From NCBI RefSeq assembly GCF_964204865.1, contig NC_135263.1, positions 16,909,426-16,973,425 on the forward strand: a DNA stretch of 64,000 bases, read 5' to 3'. The DNA is from Styela clava (lineage: Eukaryota > Chordata > Ascidiacea > Stolidobranchia > Styelidae). Of this stretch, positions 12,163-25,400 are shown one piece after another. The notes below the pieces were generated by a model. That model searched no databases. It worked only from the letters and a program-made list of their open reading frames with translations, and had not been told where the DNA came from. The position numbers and the translations under genes are program-made. Positions within the stretch are counted from its first letter, which is position 1. Every line of letters starts with the position of its first letter.

Positions 12163-13122
12163 ATTACAGCGAGCGACCCATCACTGCATTAAAATTATGC
12201 TAAACCTCTAGTGTAAAACTTTTAAGGCTTGTATTAAACGCGTGATATGATTGCAGGTACATACTGATGTTTGCCATGCCTATTTAAATACCTAACAACC
12301 GAGTTACCATTCGTTCACGCCGATAGCGACTTGTCAACTGAGGGCGTTGGACTTATCTCAAGTCGGAAAGCCCCAAGCTCCCAAAATTTTGTTGATTTTC
12401 AGTTTGGGTTATTCGGTACAGTTTGGATGTGTACTAGTCACATTTATACCTTTCTAATACGATTATTTAGCAATGAAACACAGCCCAAAAGCTTACAACG
12501 CCAAATATCTAATTGCTCCCTTTCATACAGACCGAAAAAACGATCCAACAAGCTAATAAAAAACATCTGAACCGCGTTGAAATACTGTTAAACGAGGCTT
12601 CTTTTCAAAATTCTGGTATTGTATGTAGCCTATCCTATAAAGAAGGAATTCGATAGCAGCATTTTAAATTCATCAATACAAATGTTGACTTTGTTAGTTA
12701 ATACTCAACAACGATAGGGAACAATGGCACCACTGGTTTACGTATAACGGTACGCTTTTACATACGTGTATCAATAAGCACGTGCCATTTGTTTGCGTAA
12801 TTGTAACTGTCACGCGAATATTCGGTTGCAAATTGGTGCGACATAATTGTTGTTGATTTTTTAACTTATTGCCAGCATAGTTGCAAACGTTGTGCGCCTG
12901 TAATAACGGTGTTTACCAAGCTGGCAAGAGCATGCAAGAGGGTTCCGTATAGAATGACAACATCCTAGATTACAGCGATGAATGGGCTTATTGTGTGATC
13001 CATCATGCTAATCATCCTTTATTCTCTCAGCACAAAAATAACGTTTATATCTTTACACTGAAGCAATTTTATATATTTAAGGCACGAATATGTGATGGAA
13101 TTTGCAATTAAATAGCGTGAAG
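12163..13122. other. Spacer upstream of Rab A, no gene seen
   Basis: This should contain the Rab A promoter. No frame carries recognisable domains. The 99-residue frame at 12271-12570 has no motif or splice context and is not called. Confidence 0.4.
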
Positions 13123-13308
13123 CAGGGGTGTGCCACCTTTAATACAGGAGGGCCAGATACAAATAACTGGGTGGAACCGCGGGCCGAAGCTTCATTCAAC
13201 ATAGGCTTTCCAGTAGTAGCAACAACAACAGTAACAGCAACTTGATTATTGATCTCATGACAATTTTTCTTTGTGGGCCGCATTTGGCCCACAGGTTGCA
13301 CACCCCTG
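13123..13308. mobile_element. Short hAT-type MITE
   Basis: This 186-bp element starts caggggtgtgccacct and ends with the inverse of caggggtgtgcaacct. Its interior carries gggccg / ggcccaca blocks typical of hAT-derived MITEs in animals. The flanking 8 bases do not form a convincing target duplication, so the insertion is old or the ends are slightly misplaced. Confidence 0.7.
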
Positions 13309-13755
13309 TGTAAAGAATATTTTAATAGAAATATAATCATTATTTGGAGAACCTCAGTGACACTGTTGGACTGGTTGAATGTTTTATTAGATGAAAATAT
13401 TTACTAAAGTAAGCTCCATGAGTCAACGAATGAATTGTAATAGATCCGAGACCCGAAAAGCCAGGCTACTACGAAAGAAACGATCATATATATAGCAATT
13501 AGCAATGTCTCTGATATAGACGTACAAAATTTTGTTTGAGCTTCCGCCTTTCAATATATATTTCCAGTCAGAGCCCAATATTAAGAAATATTAATATTTC
13601 TTATAAATATTAAGATATTAAGCCCAATATTAAGAAAAAGTGTAGCTTCCGACGACATCTTCAAATAAGAACTAGCCCTTCCATTGGAATGGGTCTCTCC
13701 TTTACTTGTCACTCATATGCCATCCACATACCGAGGCACAAATAATGCTATCAGT

Positions 13756-15895
13756 TTATAATATAGTGTATGCATTTGCGCGTTTTCGTCTGTAGTTCGG
13801 CTCAACCATAGCTACAGACACCAGTGAAATACAAAGAAAAAATATTGTTGCTACGCCGGCGACAGCGACGCTGTAATATTCCATCACGGTCCTTAAAATG
13901 GTTGTTAACACGAACATGCTCAAGTTTCCAAGCGATGAGTTGATTGACATCATTAAAATCTTGCTAGTAGGATACGTAGTTTCTATTAGAAGTTCATAAA
14001 CTGCAGGAATGAAAATTCCTCGTCCCATCATAAGCAAGACGTACAAAAAGTACATCATGTTTAGCAGCTCGAGTGCATGCGCAAAACACAGTCCAACAGT
14101 CGAAAATATTGAAATCAAGGTACCTGGCATGAACGAAAATATAAATATAAAAGAATATAGAAAATTGAACGTGAAAGATACATGATTTTTAACGAATTGT
14201 AGCAAGTTACCATTGCCCGGACATATGGACAGATATAACCGACCAACATGGTAGCGCAAGTTGTCAAGCAAGCAAAAGTAAAAAATTTGAGACGAGTAAA
14301 CGTAATAGGTTTCTAGGAGATACTTCCATCTGAAATTGCTAATTGGAAGAAAAAACGAAAGAAAACTTGAAAGCGATTGGTGCAGAATGGAAGTGGAAGA
14401 CAGAATCTTCTTCTGTCCAATAAAAACATTTCTTTCAAATGGCGTGGCATTAAATTTGTGTCCAAATTTTATGTTCATATGATATTACAAAACAGTATTA
14501 ACAATCATACCTGTCAATGCAGTACATTTGAAATTCGTAAACTTGTCAACGATACGTCCTGTAACGAATGTTGCTGCAACAGTTGCCACTGTTCGCAAAA
14601 AAGCAATGTTACCAGCTGTTATATTGTCTAATTTGGGAAACGTTTCCAGCAAGCACGAAGGCATCAGTGTGACACCAAAGCATACAGCGCCTTCGCTAAA
14701 CATTGTTCCTAATGTAATTAGCATGACTGGTTTCATCAATGCAATTCTACACATTTCAATAAGTCGGCTTCCTGATGACTGTTTCGGTTCCATCATCTTT
14801 TTCTCTTGTGAACGGCTAGGAGGTGTTGGTGGACGATTTTCGAAAAACAGAATTGATAACAGCAAGCAGACAATCATTATCAAAAATATCGCCCCGAATG
14901 TAGCGCTGTACAAAACACGTGCTTGGTGAAACGTTGAAATGTCGAATGATGAATTGTGTGTTGAGTTTGCAGGATTATTGTTTGGAATTACATTAGGAAA
15001 TAACAATGCTGATGTAATTGATGCAATGCTGAACATTGTTATTGGTAATACAAAAGCCGTTGCAGTTTGATTCGGTGGAAACCAGTTTGCTGCCAAAAGA
15101 ACTTGAGCTATATATAAAATGCCAGCTGTCGACGTCATAAAAATCCGACCAATTTCCGTAACGTAAAATAGGTCTCTGAAAACAAGGGGTTGAATGAGTT
15201 CAAAAAGGGTAGTGTGTACCAGGTTAGGGTTAGTCCATAATTTTATTACGATTTTCCTTATTTTAATTCTATTAGTTCGAAGACTGTCTGTGTTAGCCAA
15301 GGGAATTTACCCCCTACTCATATGTTGCAATACCTTAATACAACTTTATATAATATTTGAAATAGAAATAAAGGCTCCACTCGACACTCGAGTGTATTAC
15401 AAGAAGTTTAAGATTCTAATATAATATAGAATTTTCAATGTATATATCAGGTGTTGTTTGACAGTTAAAAGAGATACTTAGCGATATTTTTTTAGCAGAA
15501 AGCAATGGAATTGCTAAAGTTATAAACAGCAATATTTATTTCTCTAATTTTTTCGCAACCGAAATTATCAATTCATTTTTCAAAAAGCCATATTACCTTG
15601 ATTGAAATCCAATAAGACAGATCACACTTCCACACAAAAGACATGATATCATGGTAATCACCAGCGACCTCAAAGATAATGATTGACTGAAGTATCCCAC
15701 CAATAACGTCACGGGGAATGCAATAAAATTCCCAATGATGACAAGCAAGTCAATCTCATACGGCGTGGCGCCATAGAAATCTTCAACTACTTTGTGTAAA
15801 ACCACAAATCCTGTACTAGCATAATTCTTCACAAAAGCAATTGCGCAAAGTATTCCGAGTAGAATCCATCTTCGTGCATACCTAACGTAATCCAT
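13756..15895 (-). CDS. Major facilitator transporter, SLC49/FLVCR-like (three exons)
   Basis: Multi-pass membrane transporter. On the minus strand the exons are 15895-15597, 15175-14511 and 14123-13756 (299, 665 and 368 nt), giving 443 residues with consistent phases. Exon 1 starts with a short basic tail (MDYVRYARRW), followed by a membrane helix and then a second helix around residues 50-70. The middle exon contains helices, the segment ANWFPPNQTATA (resembling the conserved WF-P loop of the SLC49 family), a long N-glycosylation-rich loop (NSTHNSS) and a central cytoplasmic loop with PPTPPSRSQEKK. The last exon supplies about four further helices and a basic tail. Hydropathy suggests about 12 helices. 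The substrate cannot be read from sequence: FLVCR-type proteins move heme, choline or related solutes. Only the family level is claimed. Confidence 0.78.
15190..15310. repeat. Dispersed repeat in transporter intron 1
   Basis: The segment containing taccaggttagggttagtcc, an attttccttattttaattc tract and agttcgaagactgtctgtg closely resembles the central part of the hairpin element at 38334-38571. It is probably an internal fragment of the same MITE family. Confidence 0.5.
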
Positions 15896-17229
15896 TGCAA
15901 TACATCAGTAGAATGGCAGAATATTGTTTAAGGCACAGCAACATTAAGAAGATACAAATATGGTTTAATCAATCACAGTCAAATATACGCGACTAACAGG
16001 AAATGGCGCAAAAAGCGTACGAGGAAGTTATTATAAATCGATAACACATACACACATGCATGTAAGGCCTGGCTACAAGACAATATTAAATATTTCAGCC
16101 ATGTACAGCTGTGTATTTAGCCTGTGAATGCTTGCTACCAACTCATTTACGAGTGTTCTGTTTTTCACCAAATCCTCTAGTTTTGTGACAATACCATGCT
16201 TTGAGCTAAATTGTATGAAAAAAAATGGGCGCTCCTGAAGTATGTGCACCAAGATGGCGCACAACCTGAACCCCAACCTGGTACACATACTGTGTTCAGG
16301 TTGTGCGCCATCTTGGTGCACATTCTTCTAATCTAGAGGTCCAAAAAATGTGTATGCCGTATTGCACAATGCACTCCGTCTGCTCTTCAGACTTTAAACA
16401 CTGAAACGATACTGCCAAAATGTGAAAATTGAACAAACATGAATGGTATATGGTAAAGTGTCTCCCTGGTTGTCAATTTCGACTTTTCAGGGGTTTTATA
16501 TAAACATATATCCCTCGACAGGTGCCCAGACTCCAGAAAACAAACATACGCAAATTTTCCCAATACCAAACCATATAAATAAATCATCAATCCGAAGCAT
16601 ATAACAAAATCGGCTTTGCGCAATCCAATACCAATAGATTGAATGTTGTTTTGGTGAAAATGTCGCAAATCGAAGAAACATGAAATGCACTTCAACCGAT
16701 ATGTATATATAATCTCATATATTCCAGCAATTGTCGAACGTTTTAGCAAACTGGTACTAGCCTGCGATCGGTTTGAACTTGAATTTAAATGTTTTACATG
16801 AGTAATTGAAAGTTTTTCAATTTTTTTTCGAAGGGGCAACAATTAGTTTAGTCTTGTGCTAATGATATTTCGAAAAGTTAGCCAAAAACTCGCGAAGATT
16901 TGTTTTCTTTAATCCTTGCTTGAATTGAATGCAATTGGGCAATCGAGACAAATTTATCAACCACCAGTGAATATGCACAAGACTAATTTATTCCATACAG
17001 CTGTTTTCCTATCTAATAAGCCATTTTCCCAGGCCATTTACGCAAACTCAGTTGAATGCTCTACGACCCGTCTGGCGCAAATAAATCGATTGATGTAAAT
17101 TTGGAACAATCCATTTCCCATAAGGGTGAGAAAAATTTCACCACTCATATTTAATCAACAACAAACTTTTTCACGAAAACTGTATATATATTACCTAGTT
17201 CTGTATTTTTTGCGCAGTCCACTCACAAA
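15896..17229. other. Spacer with a hairpin MITE, otherwise no gene
   Basis: This lies between the divergently transcribed transporter and lectin genes, so both promoters should be here. Only the hairpin element at 16229-16340 is recognisable. The frames at 16387-16842 show no family motif. Confidence 0.4.
16229..16340. mobile_element. Hairpin MITE, copy 1 (CCAAGATGGCG family)
   Basis: The left arm runs tatgtgcaccaagatggcgc then acaacctgaac. After a spacer of about 22 bases (ending at gtacacatactgt) it is followed by the exact inverse arm. Outer flanks (tgggcgctcc / gaggtcca) are partly complementary. A closely related copy sits at 18646-18769. Confidence 0.8.
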
Positions 17230-19787
17230 ATGGGATACTGTACAGTATATTTGTTCCTGTTCCTTGTTTGTACCGATACGCTGTATATGATACAAGCCGG
17301 TCAACAAATGGAGTTTTGTAACCAAGTAAGTAAATCTTTTCCATTTCAAGTATATATGATAAAACAATTATAATATAAAACAATATATATTATAGATCCA
17401 GAGATATATAAGTAAATACCGGTTAGAACCGAATTTGAAAAAGTGAAAGGGAGCATTGCTCAATTATCTGGTCACGAACTGGCGAGAGAAAAAGATGGAA
17501 TAAATCTTTTCGCTCATATTTTGGAATTATATTACAATTTCTGAATGACAAGCTAGAAATCAGAATAAATCCGTCATGATCATGTCAAGCGTTAAGCACA
17601 AATGCGCATTATACTAATATTTCAGTGATGAAATTATCAGTGACAAATTTGATATACCACCGCAGTAATTTTATCGAACACAACTCATACATCCGGATAC
17701 AAAAGTAGAGCATCAGTACTGGTATGATAAGAGCGAGTTTGCAGAAAAGATCAGCGGACAAGTGTAACAGAGTCTCCTTTAAATTAAAATAATAGAATCA
17801 TGTGTGAAATATAGGGGGTCTGAGAGAAAGTTTGAAGAAAGTAACACAGCTCTCGCGATTTCTTCTGTCTTTGAGTACTGACATTTAAAATCAATCGATC
17901 CAATAGGTTCGAAAATAGAAAGATTTTTTCGACCAACAGTGATCACATCAACAATAACAAGAATTCAACAAAACAATTTATACCTACAATTAACATCTAG
18001 ACAACAAGCTAGACAATTCTAATTAAAATTTTATGTTGTGTCATTTCGTTTTTAGGTCTGTCACTACGTCGGACAGCACTATGAAAACAAAGACTCAAAT
18101 GGATCTGCAGCATTTGATAGAGTAGGGAAATCTGGTCCAAGAGGGCCACAAGGGCCACCTGGAAATGTGGATTATGGAATCATAAATGCCACGATTATGG
18201 GGAAATTTGAAGGTATAGTGGTTTGGAATATAAATCGAGGATTCCATAGAAATGTTTTATGTGAAAACGAACCATGTTTGGAATTCTAATATATATCATC
18301 AAAATATCTCTAATATTTTGTTTTGTTGATTTACACCAGATTTGGAAAGCAATGTGGAAAGGAAGCTTGCTAATATCGACTTTCTGGAACAAAAAACGGA
18401 TGAAAATAAAGCCGAAATACAACGAATAAAAGCAGGTTTGTTTTGATATGTAATATGGTTAAGTAAAGAGCCGACCCGATCACTGACAAAAAAGAGTCTC
18501 TCGACTTTAGATGTGTGAAATCAGGCTTTATCGCGTTGTTGAATTGTTGCATCAAATTTGTAGCGCTTTGGTCAGTCACAATTCTTTCCAGGCTTAGAGC
18601 ATTCTTGGAAACGCGTCATAAAAAGTGTTCAAATTCATAACATCAAATTTGGGCGCTCCCAAAGTATGTGCACCAAGATGGCGCACAACCTGAACGCTTA
18701 CCTGGTACACATACTATGTTCAGGTTGTGCGCCATCTTGGTGCACATACTTCTGGAGGTCCCAAATTTAATTAGAGATAGTAAATGTGATGATGAAAAAT
18801 GATAGAATTAGTGCTTGATGTTTGTATTTATTGTGCAACCAAATCAAATGTACTCAGAACTTCACGGAATAAATGCGCAATTCTTAACAACATAGGCAGA
18901 ATCCAGTGGCATATATTCAGCCGCGAAGCATTATTTTAATGAACCACTTTAATAGGGTTTAGCTTATCTTTGATTCGAGTTATCTTTGATTTTCATAGAA
19001 TTACAGCAGATGCAATCAAAAATCAACAACATGGAAGAATTAATGACTTGGCACAAATTTCTGAACGGCTATTATTACAAAGTGTACCACGATAAAGTTA
19101 ACTATCGAACAGCTCGAGCAAATTGTCAACGCCGAAACGGAAACCTTGCTTCTACTGGAATAAGGGATTCCGCGATTCAAAGGTGAATTTTAATCAAAGA
19201 AGTGAACAGGAGTTTCAACAACAAATGTTTAAACTGTTCGATATTTCACGCTAATCATGAGTCGCGGCCTAACGATTTAAATAGGATATCAAAGTCATTG
19301 GTTCAGTCTTCGGAAGTTCTTCAATTTTATCAATTTCTATTGATTTTGGATCATACGTTTCCACAATTGTAGTTAAAAGCAATAGAGTGTAAAAATCAAA
19401 AGTATACGTTTTTCTAATTTTCTCAAAACTGCTTTTTTGTTTCAAGTATTGTTTCTTGGGCTAGCATCCAAGTTATAATAAAATATGATTTTAATACGAG
19501 CATTAAAAATGATTTACTAATTCTTACCCTTCAAATACAGTGAACTGATGCAACTGATAAAGACGTCGGGAGAAGATATCTGGATTGGTTTAGATGATAT
19601 CGTTAGGGAAAACAGCTTCATTTGGGCTGATGGCATATCTTCAGGAAGCATTAACTGGGCTAATAATCAGCCTGATAATCGCGGCGGGGCAGAAGATTGC
19701 GTACACTACAGGCCGTCCTACGGATGGAAACTGAACGATGACCCATGTTCCAGCAGAAAAAAGTATATTTGTGAAAGAAGAGGGTAA
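17230..19787 (+). CDS. Secreted collagen-like C-type lectin (five exons)
   Basis: Exons are 17230-17325, 18056-18212, 18340-18435, 18999-19182 and 19541-19787, giving 259 residues with all phases consistent. Order of parts: signal peptide (about 1-24), a Cys-containing linker, a very short collagen-like run (GKSGPRGPQGPPG, 56-68), a coiled-coil neck of about 85-130, and a C-type lectin domain of about 133-258. The domain has the four expected Cys near its end segments (NC, C231, C247, C255), WIGL, and the sugar-calcium motif QPD at 221-223, which in this family usually goes with galactose-type binding. The second calcium motif, usually WND, is LND (242-244). The layout recalls collectin-like soluble pattern-recognition lectins, which oligomerise through the neck. 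Sugar specificity is inferred. Confidence 0.88.
18646..18769. mobile_element. Hairpin MITE, copy 2 (CCAAGATGGCG family) in lectin intron 3
   Basis: Near-perfect inverted arms of about 50 bases run from aaatttggg outward to gttcaggttgtgcg inward, separated by about 20 bases containing ggtacacatactat. The left arm includes gtgcaccaagatggcgcac. It is almost identical in the arms to the copy at 16229-16340. Confidence 0.85.
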
Positions 19788-20552
19788 CTTTATATTACTG
19801 AAATTAATAAACAAAACGAGAAGATAGAATTCTGCTATTTGGAAACATTTTTCATACAGTTTTCTTCAATGTAACTGTATCATTGTCATAAATTGATTTT
19901 ACGTTTTAACTTGTTGTCTCTGTATATTTCATTTGCATTTACTGGCGCTAAAAATGTTGGTATCGTTATTGCTTTCATGTTTTTGTATCAGCCATAAAAT
20001 AGTCGATGAAGTAGTTATATTTTATAGATATGTAATTTCCCATTCATTTTTGCTAATTAAACATAATGTGACTGCTGTTGTTTAACTGTTCGAGTTTCCA
20101 GTGTAGTGAGTTTCTGGCAAGAGATAGAGCGACGACGTGCTTCAATATCTATGAACTTGATGATACCTTGACTTTTTTTCTTGGGCTAGAAATTCCACGA
20201 ATGTCACATGATGTCTGAGACAGTCGAGTAATTTAAATTTATAATTAGTTGACATTGTATCAAAATAAAGTCATTTCATTAGCGCCGTTTTTTTTAATAT
20301 TCTTAAACACGAATTCGTAAATTATATTAATAATATTAGACATTGTGAGCATTTTGAGAAACAATAGAAATCTCTGAATTTTGTTGTTATTTGCTTTATA
20401 ACGATATCAAAATTCTTCATAAAGTCATGACAATTTATATAAATAGATAGGTTGATTTAAAATGTCAACCAATACAAATATTTGAATACCCACCTCATAA
20501 ATTGTATATCTAGTCCTGGGCCAGAATGGTACGATAACCTATTCCGCTAGAC
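19788..20552. other. Lectin 3' flank, no gene
   Basis: AT-rich 3' flank. A possible polyadenylation signal (aataaa) lies near 19805. No other feature is seen before the hAT element. Confidence 0.4.
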
Positions 20553-21370
20553 CAGGGGTGGGCAATTAATTTCCTGAGTGGGCCGGATGCGGATAACAGA
20601 CTTGGTTACTGGGCCGGATGATTAAAATTCAGTATGACCAGAAACGGTTATTTGCAAATACCTAGGGTCCTAGACACAATGATCAAAGGGCCGTTATTAC
20701 AGGGGCTGGCGAATTACGGCAGCAGCGCAAAGAAAATTGATAGAAAAAAAAGCTTAACAGCTGGGCTAATGGGTTAGGATAACTTTAATAATAAAGATAG
20801 CACAATGTAACAATTGCGGTCATGATGACCGTATTTGATAAATAGATTATTCAAATCAAAGGGAATAAATGATGCGCATTCCTGTCATTTACGAACAAAA
20901 TTACTGTAACTTGGGATTTAGGAGGCAAGTGTTATTTGATTGATTTTATTTTGTATCCAAAATAGGAAACGGAAATTCCAATGGCAACAGTCGTCGTGAT
21001 TACCCATTTGTTGAAATTGTCGACTTTTTCATCGTTGATTGTTTTTCTGTTGCGCAAAATATTCAGTTTAAGACTATTACGAGAATTAAAAATATCTTGC
21101 CATATCAATTTAATATATAATATAATTAATTTAATTATATATTAAGAAAAGGAGCGATCTTGGTCATTTGATTAATTTGAGCCACTTAAGATTATTTTTA
21201 AGAAATCACCATTTGCAAAATTCCAAGGTCGGTCATAAAATCCCACGAGTACAATTCATTACGATAAAGTAAAAGCATACTATAGCCCAATTTCAGCACG
21301 AACAAGTGGGCCGGATAAAACACTAAAGTGGGCCGGATCCGGCCCGCGGGCCGTAATTTGCCCACCCCTG
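20553..21370. mobile_element. Non-autonomous hAT element with perfect 8-bp target duplication
   Basis: The 818-bp element begins caggggtgggcaatta and ends with the inverse, ttgcccacccctg. It is flanked on both sides by the identical 8-mer cgctagac (20545-20552 and 21371-21378). An 8-bp duplication and CAGGGGTGGGCAA ends are hallmarks of animal hAT transposons. The interior repeats gggccgg blocks near each end and has no transposase frame, so it must have moved using a transposase supplied in trans. Confidence 0.92.
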
Positions 21371-22414
21371 CGCTAGACATAACCCTGAATAATTTTTTAA
21401 TTTTGATCAAACGTTCGCAAGTTGTGGTGGTCTCTAGAATCGAGCTTTGTATCGCTACGCGTGTGTGTATGAAAGTCGATCACCCATTTCACTTCTCAAT
21501 ATTTCATGGTTCAGTATCACCGTGTCCAAACTTCGTCACGGCGTGTGCTATAGAACAAGTAGAAAGAAGCGTGACATGTGAAATCCAATATGAAGTTTCA
21601 AACAACCACGAAATTTTTTTACAAGTACCGCGCAGAGCACAAAACAAAATCGGTTAGCAGTGTTTGTCAGAACAGAAAGTGAAATCAGACGAAGAAGTAG
21701 AGGGAAGGCAGAATATATGTTTAGCCACTTTCGACAGGTATCATACTACTACTACAAAATTACAAAAGTCTTCCCCATATCTAAATGCCTAACAGTAATC
21801 CAATAACAGTTCGGGATGGCAACATGTTCTGTCAAACATTGAGTCAAAATGTGAATCATGCTAGCCCCACGAATGTTTACCAAATCACGTTGCAGTTCTA
21901 TGTTACAGCCGGCAGATTAAAAACGAGACAAATAGCAAATAAAAAGAGATGAAAAGCCATTAATTGGAGATTGTTAAGATGAATCAAACAGAAACATGAC
22001 ATGGAAAATTGCATATTATGTTAATGCCCTATTCCCTTCTTAAACTAAAAGCCAAAATACCAATACTAAATGAGCGCATAGAGAAAATGACATTCTAGAT
22101 CTAACACATTCTAAAGCCGGTAGGCGTTTAGGATCTCCTCTGCTACATGAAGCGGCCCTCAATTCAGCAAACCGTTACCATCACGCAAATTTGCACCAGA
22201 CGACAGCGTATTATTTAACGACAGTGACCATGACAAAACACATTGGCGCGGAATGTCCGAAGTTCATCATGGGTCGTTTCGGGTATTGATTTTCAGTCAG
22301 TGTAACGAGGTGTTCAACTAATATTTACTGCTCTAAGCCACCCATGCAATGAATGCAATCTCAAAATTATTTTCTGTTAACAAAATATTTTTAAGAATAA
22401 ACGTAATTAACTGA
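21371..22414. other. Spacer upstream of Rab B, no supported gene
   Basis: The 109-residue frame that starts inside the hAT element (21328-21657) has no motif. The promoter of Rab B should lie towards 22.2-22.4 kb, but no clear element is recognised. Confidence 0.4.
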
Positions 22415-25400
22415 ATGGAAGAATCCGAGTTTAACAATCCGAATCCTTTAACAAAATGGATATGCAAATTGGCAATTATCGGTGACAGTGGTACAGGAAA
22501 GACAAGTATAATTCAAAGATATGTACAAAATACATTTTCCCCAAGCCATATTGCAACTATAGGTGAGTTCTAAATTCTGAAATAGATAATGTTGATAAAT
22601 AATGTTGTTGTTGAGGCGACGTTTCGGTGAAAAAATAGTTTTTTCTCCTATTTTAGATTTTCATTACCCAAAGATGGAAGTAGTAGCCAGAAGGCTATCT
22701 CTATTATTTTTATTTTCACACCTCCTTCGAGTCTTCTGAGCTCCTATGTATCCCTCGGAAATTTACTACTTTATTCTAATTAATTTTGTCAAGCGTTACC
22801 GGCTGTTATTTGTTACGTTTTGTGAACTCTGGGCTCGGCCTTACCAGTACCGATAAGCTTGCTGCAAGTCATAACAGTCAGCATAATTTGTCAAAGTTTA
22901 TAGAATATAGGCAGGACAATGCAAAAAATGCATATTCGAAACACGAATTTGGTCACGTAAGCAATTTCGCTTCAAAGTGTCGTCAAATATAATATTTCAT
23001 TTCATCTTCATTCTCGACAAAATACGACGTATTTTACCTATTTTAATTTCTACAGCAAGCATAAGAATATTAATTTCCGATGAAATGTTGCACTTGTTAA
23101 GTTTGGAGTCGCATAGGCCAATTGAATGTCTCAATTAGTGAATTTTGCGTCACATTAACATCAACTGTCGTTTATAATAAGATATTTTTATACAAAATGA
23201 AGATCTTTGACGTAATCATTTGAGCATTTCTTGTTTAGAAAAGTATTGATAAGCAAAATTCTTGAAGTCGCATCTCCGCACATAAATATTAGAATACGCC
23301 TTTGGTGCTCACTCAACGTTTGAAAAGCATCAGTATGTTGAACGTCAGAGAATGGTGATTAGACCTTTTTTCTGCGCCACAATTATGGTTAACTCCATAT
23401 TCCTTCTTGTTTTTTCCAGGTGTTGATTTCCAGGAGAAGAAAGTCAGGATTGCAAATCGCGTTATTAAAGTAAAAATTTGGTAAGATCTGGATTTATTTA
23501 ACTTTAGTCACGTTTATTATTGTGCTTTTCCTTTCATAATACTGGGGATCAAAAGATAAAATGCGCGAATTCTGTTGATTTGTTTGTAGTGTGTCAATCT
23601 TTTGATTGTCCATTCTTTTCAGTACAATCATTTTTTAGGATAATTTTTTCTGGTCGTATTGAAAGTAGTCAGTTATTTCAAGTTATTTTAGAAAGAGGTT
23701 TATTTTAAATATTATTATAAGAACGATATTTTAATCAGGGACACGGCGGGTCAGGAACGGTTTCGGTCGCTAACAAAAGGTTACTATCGAGGTGCAAAGG
23801 GAATTTTAATTGTGTACGATATCACTGTTCGAAAATCGTTTGATCGCTTGGAAATGTGGGTGAGAAATGTGAAAAAGGTTGGTGTACTTTAGAAAAGAAC
23901 CTTGCATTCCTGTTGATGAAGTTATATAAATGATTCATTAGATGTTCTTTTTTTAATCTGATATCTATTTTGATTTCTATTGTGAACGTCCTGAGTAGGT
24001 AGGCAGATTAGTGATGTTCGCTCTCGGGTTAACCGTTTAGTTCAAGCGCTTGCTGATTTTTTCAAACGCGCTGTAATTATCGACTACAGATTCAATATGT
24101 TCGAATACCCGAGCTTGTCCATGAAACTGATTTTTCTGTCCCATCCCATAGCAATTTATGCCTGTCCCATCCCATCCCACGGGATTCCCATTGGAATACA
24201 ATATAATAAAAATTGTTAAATTTAAGTTTAGCGTCGACTAAATAGCACTACGTCGAAGAGACTCCACAACAACAAAATTCAGTGACCTAACTCTAAACTC
24301 ATAACTATTATACATGTGTCCATCAACCCCTTCACAAAGTATATTGTTAAAGCTGAGTATATTCTGCTCTTTATAACTAACAAGACAGCTATGCTCAGAT
24401 ATATGGACACGAAATCCATAACCAAATGTTATAACATCAATTCCCCGGAAATCGTATTACTTGTCACATGGGAAATACAAATGTATGCTGTCCCATGCAT
24501 CCCGTGGGATGTTTCCTTGGGACAAGACTGCGAATACCTGTACATCCAAATGTACTTTTTGCTCATTTTGAGCTTTTCCAGCACTGGAAGTAAAACTTCT
24601 TAAAATGGTTTCTATGCATTTCCAAGTTTAATATTAAGTTTCGTGCGATGGGTAAACAAACTTTATATTAGTATAAAGTTATTATACCAATACTTAATAT
24701 TATATAAACAATTATATTAGTACAAATATTGATCAAATAAATAAAGAAGTTTAATCAGATTTCTTTTTAGATCATACTGTGAATACCTTTTCCATGTTGT
24801 TTATTCATACAAAATCCGTTAAAATAGATTAAAGTCTAAATATTAAAAAACATGTTGGCAAATAATTACTTTAAAAAAGATTATTTACGTTTTGAAACAA
24901 ACATTCTTACCATTTTGACAGTGGGCAGATGAAAATACAATATGCATTATATTAGGGAACAAATGCGACAGGGAAGATTTCCGCGAGGTTTCTAAAGAGC
25001 ATGGAGAAAACGTAAAATTAAATAATATTTAAATATATTTTATATTATAACAACACTGAAAATATATTACAGAAGATCGTTATTTTATCATAAATTTTTG
25101 GCACAAAAATATTCAACAAAGTAGTTCGAAAAAGTAAACAGTACCTGATTTAGTAGTACCTGAAGTTTATGAATTGAATTCTGACTGTGTTGAGTATACA
25201 AAATAATGAATTCTGATGTTAAATAACCGAAACAATTTTTCTATATATTTTGAGTGAACAATATCTCAAAGGAATATTTGTCAAAACACTCTTTTTTATT
25301 ATATCATATTTAATTTTTTCCTGAAGACTACAACAATTCCACGCCACTTGTTTTTTTCCGTTGAGGATAGATTGTTGTCAAAATAACTGTCTCATTTTAT

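Noticed and set aside
14185-14478. Possible extra transporter exon in the minus-strand frame upstream of exon 3
   Set aside because: Exon 2 joins exon 3 directly in correct phase, and the frame between lacks splice sites that keep phase.
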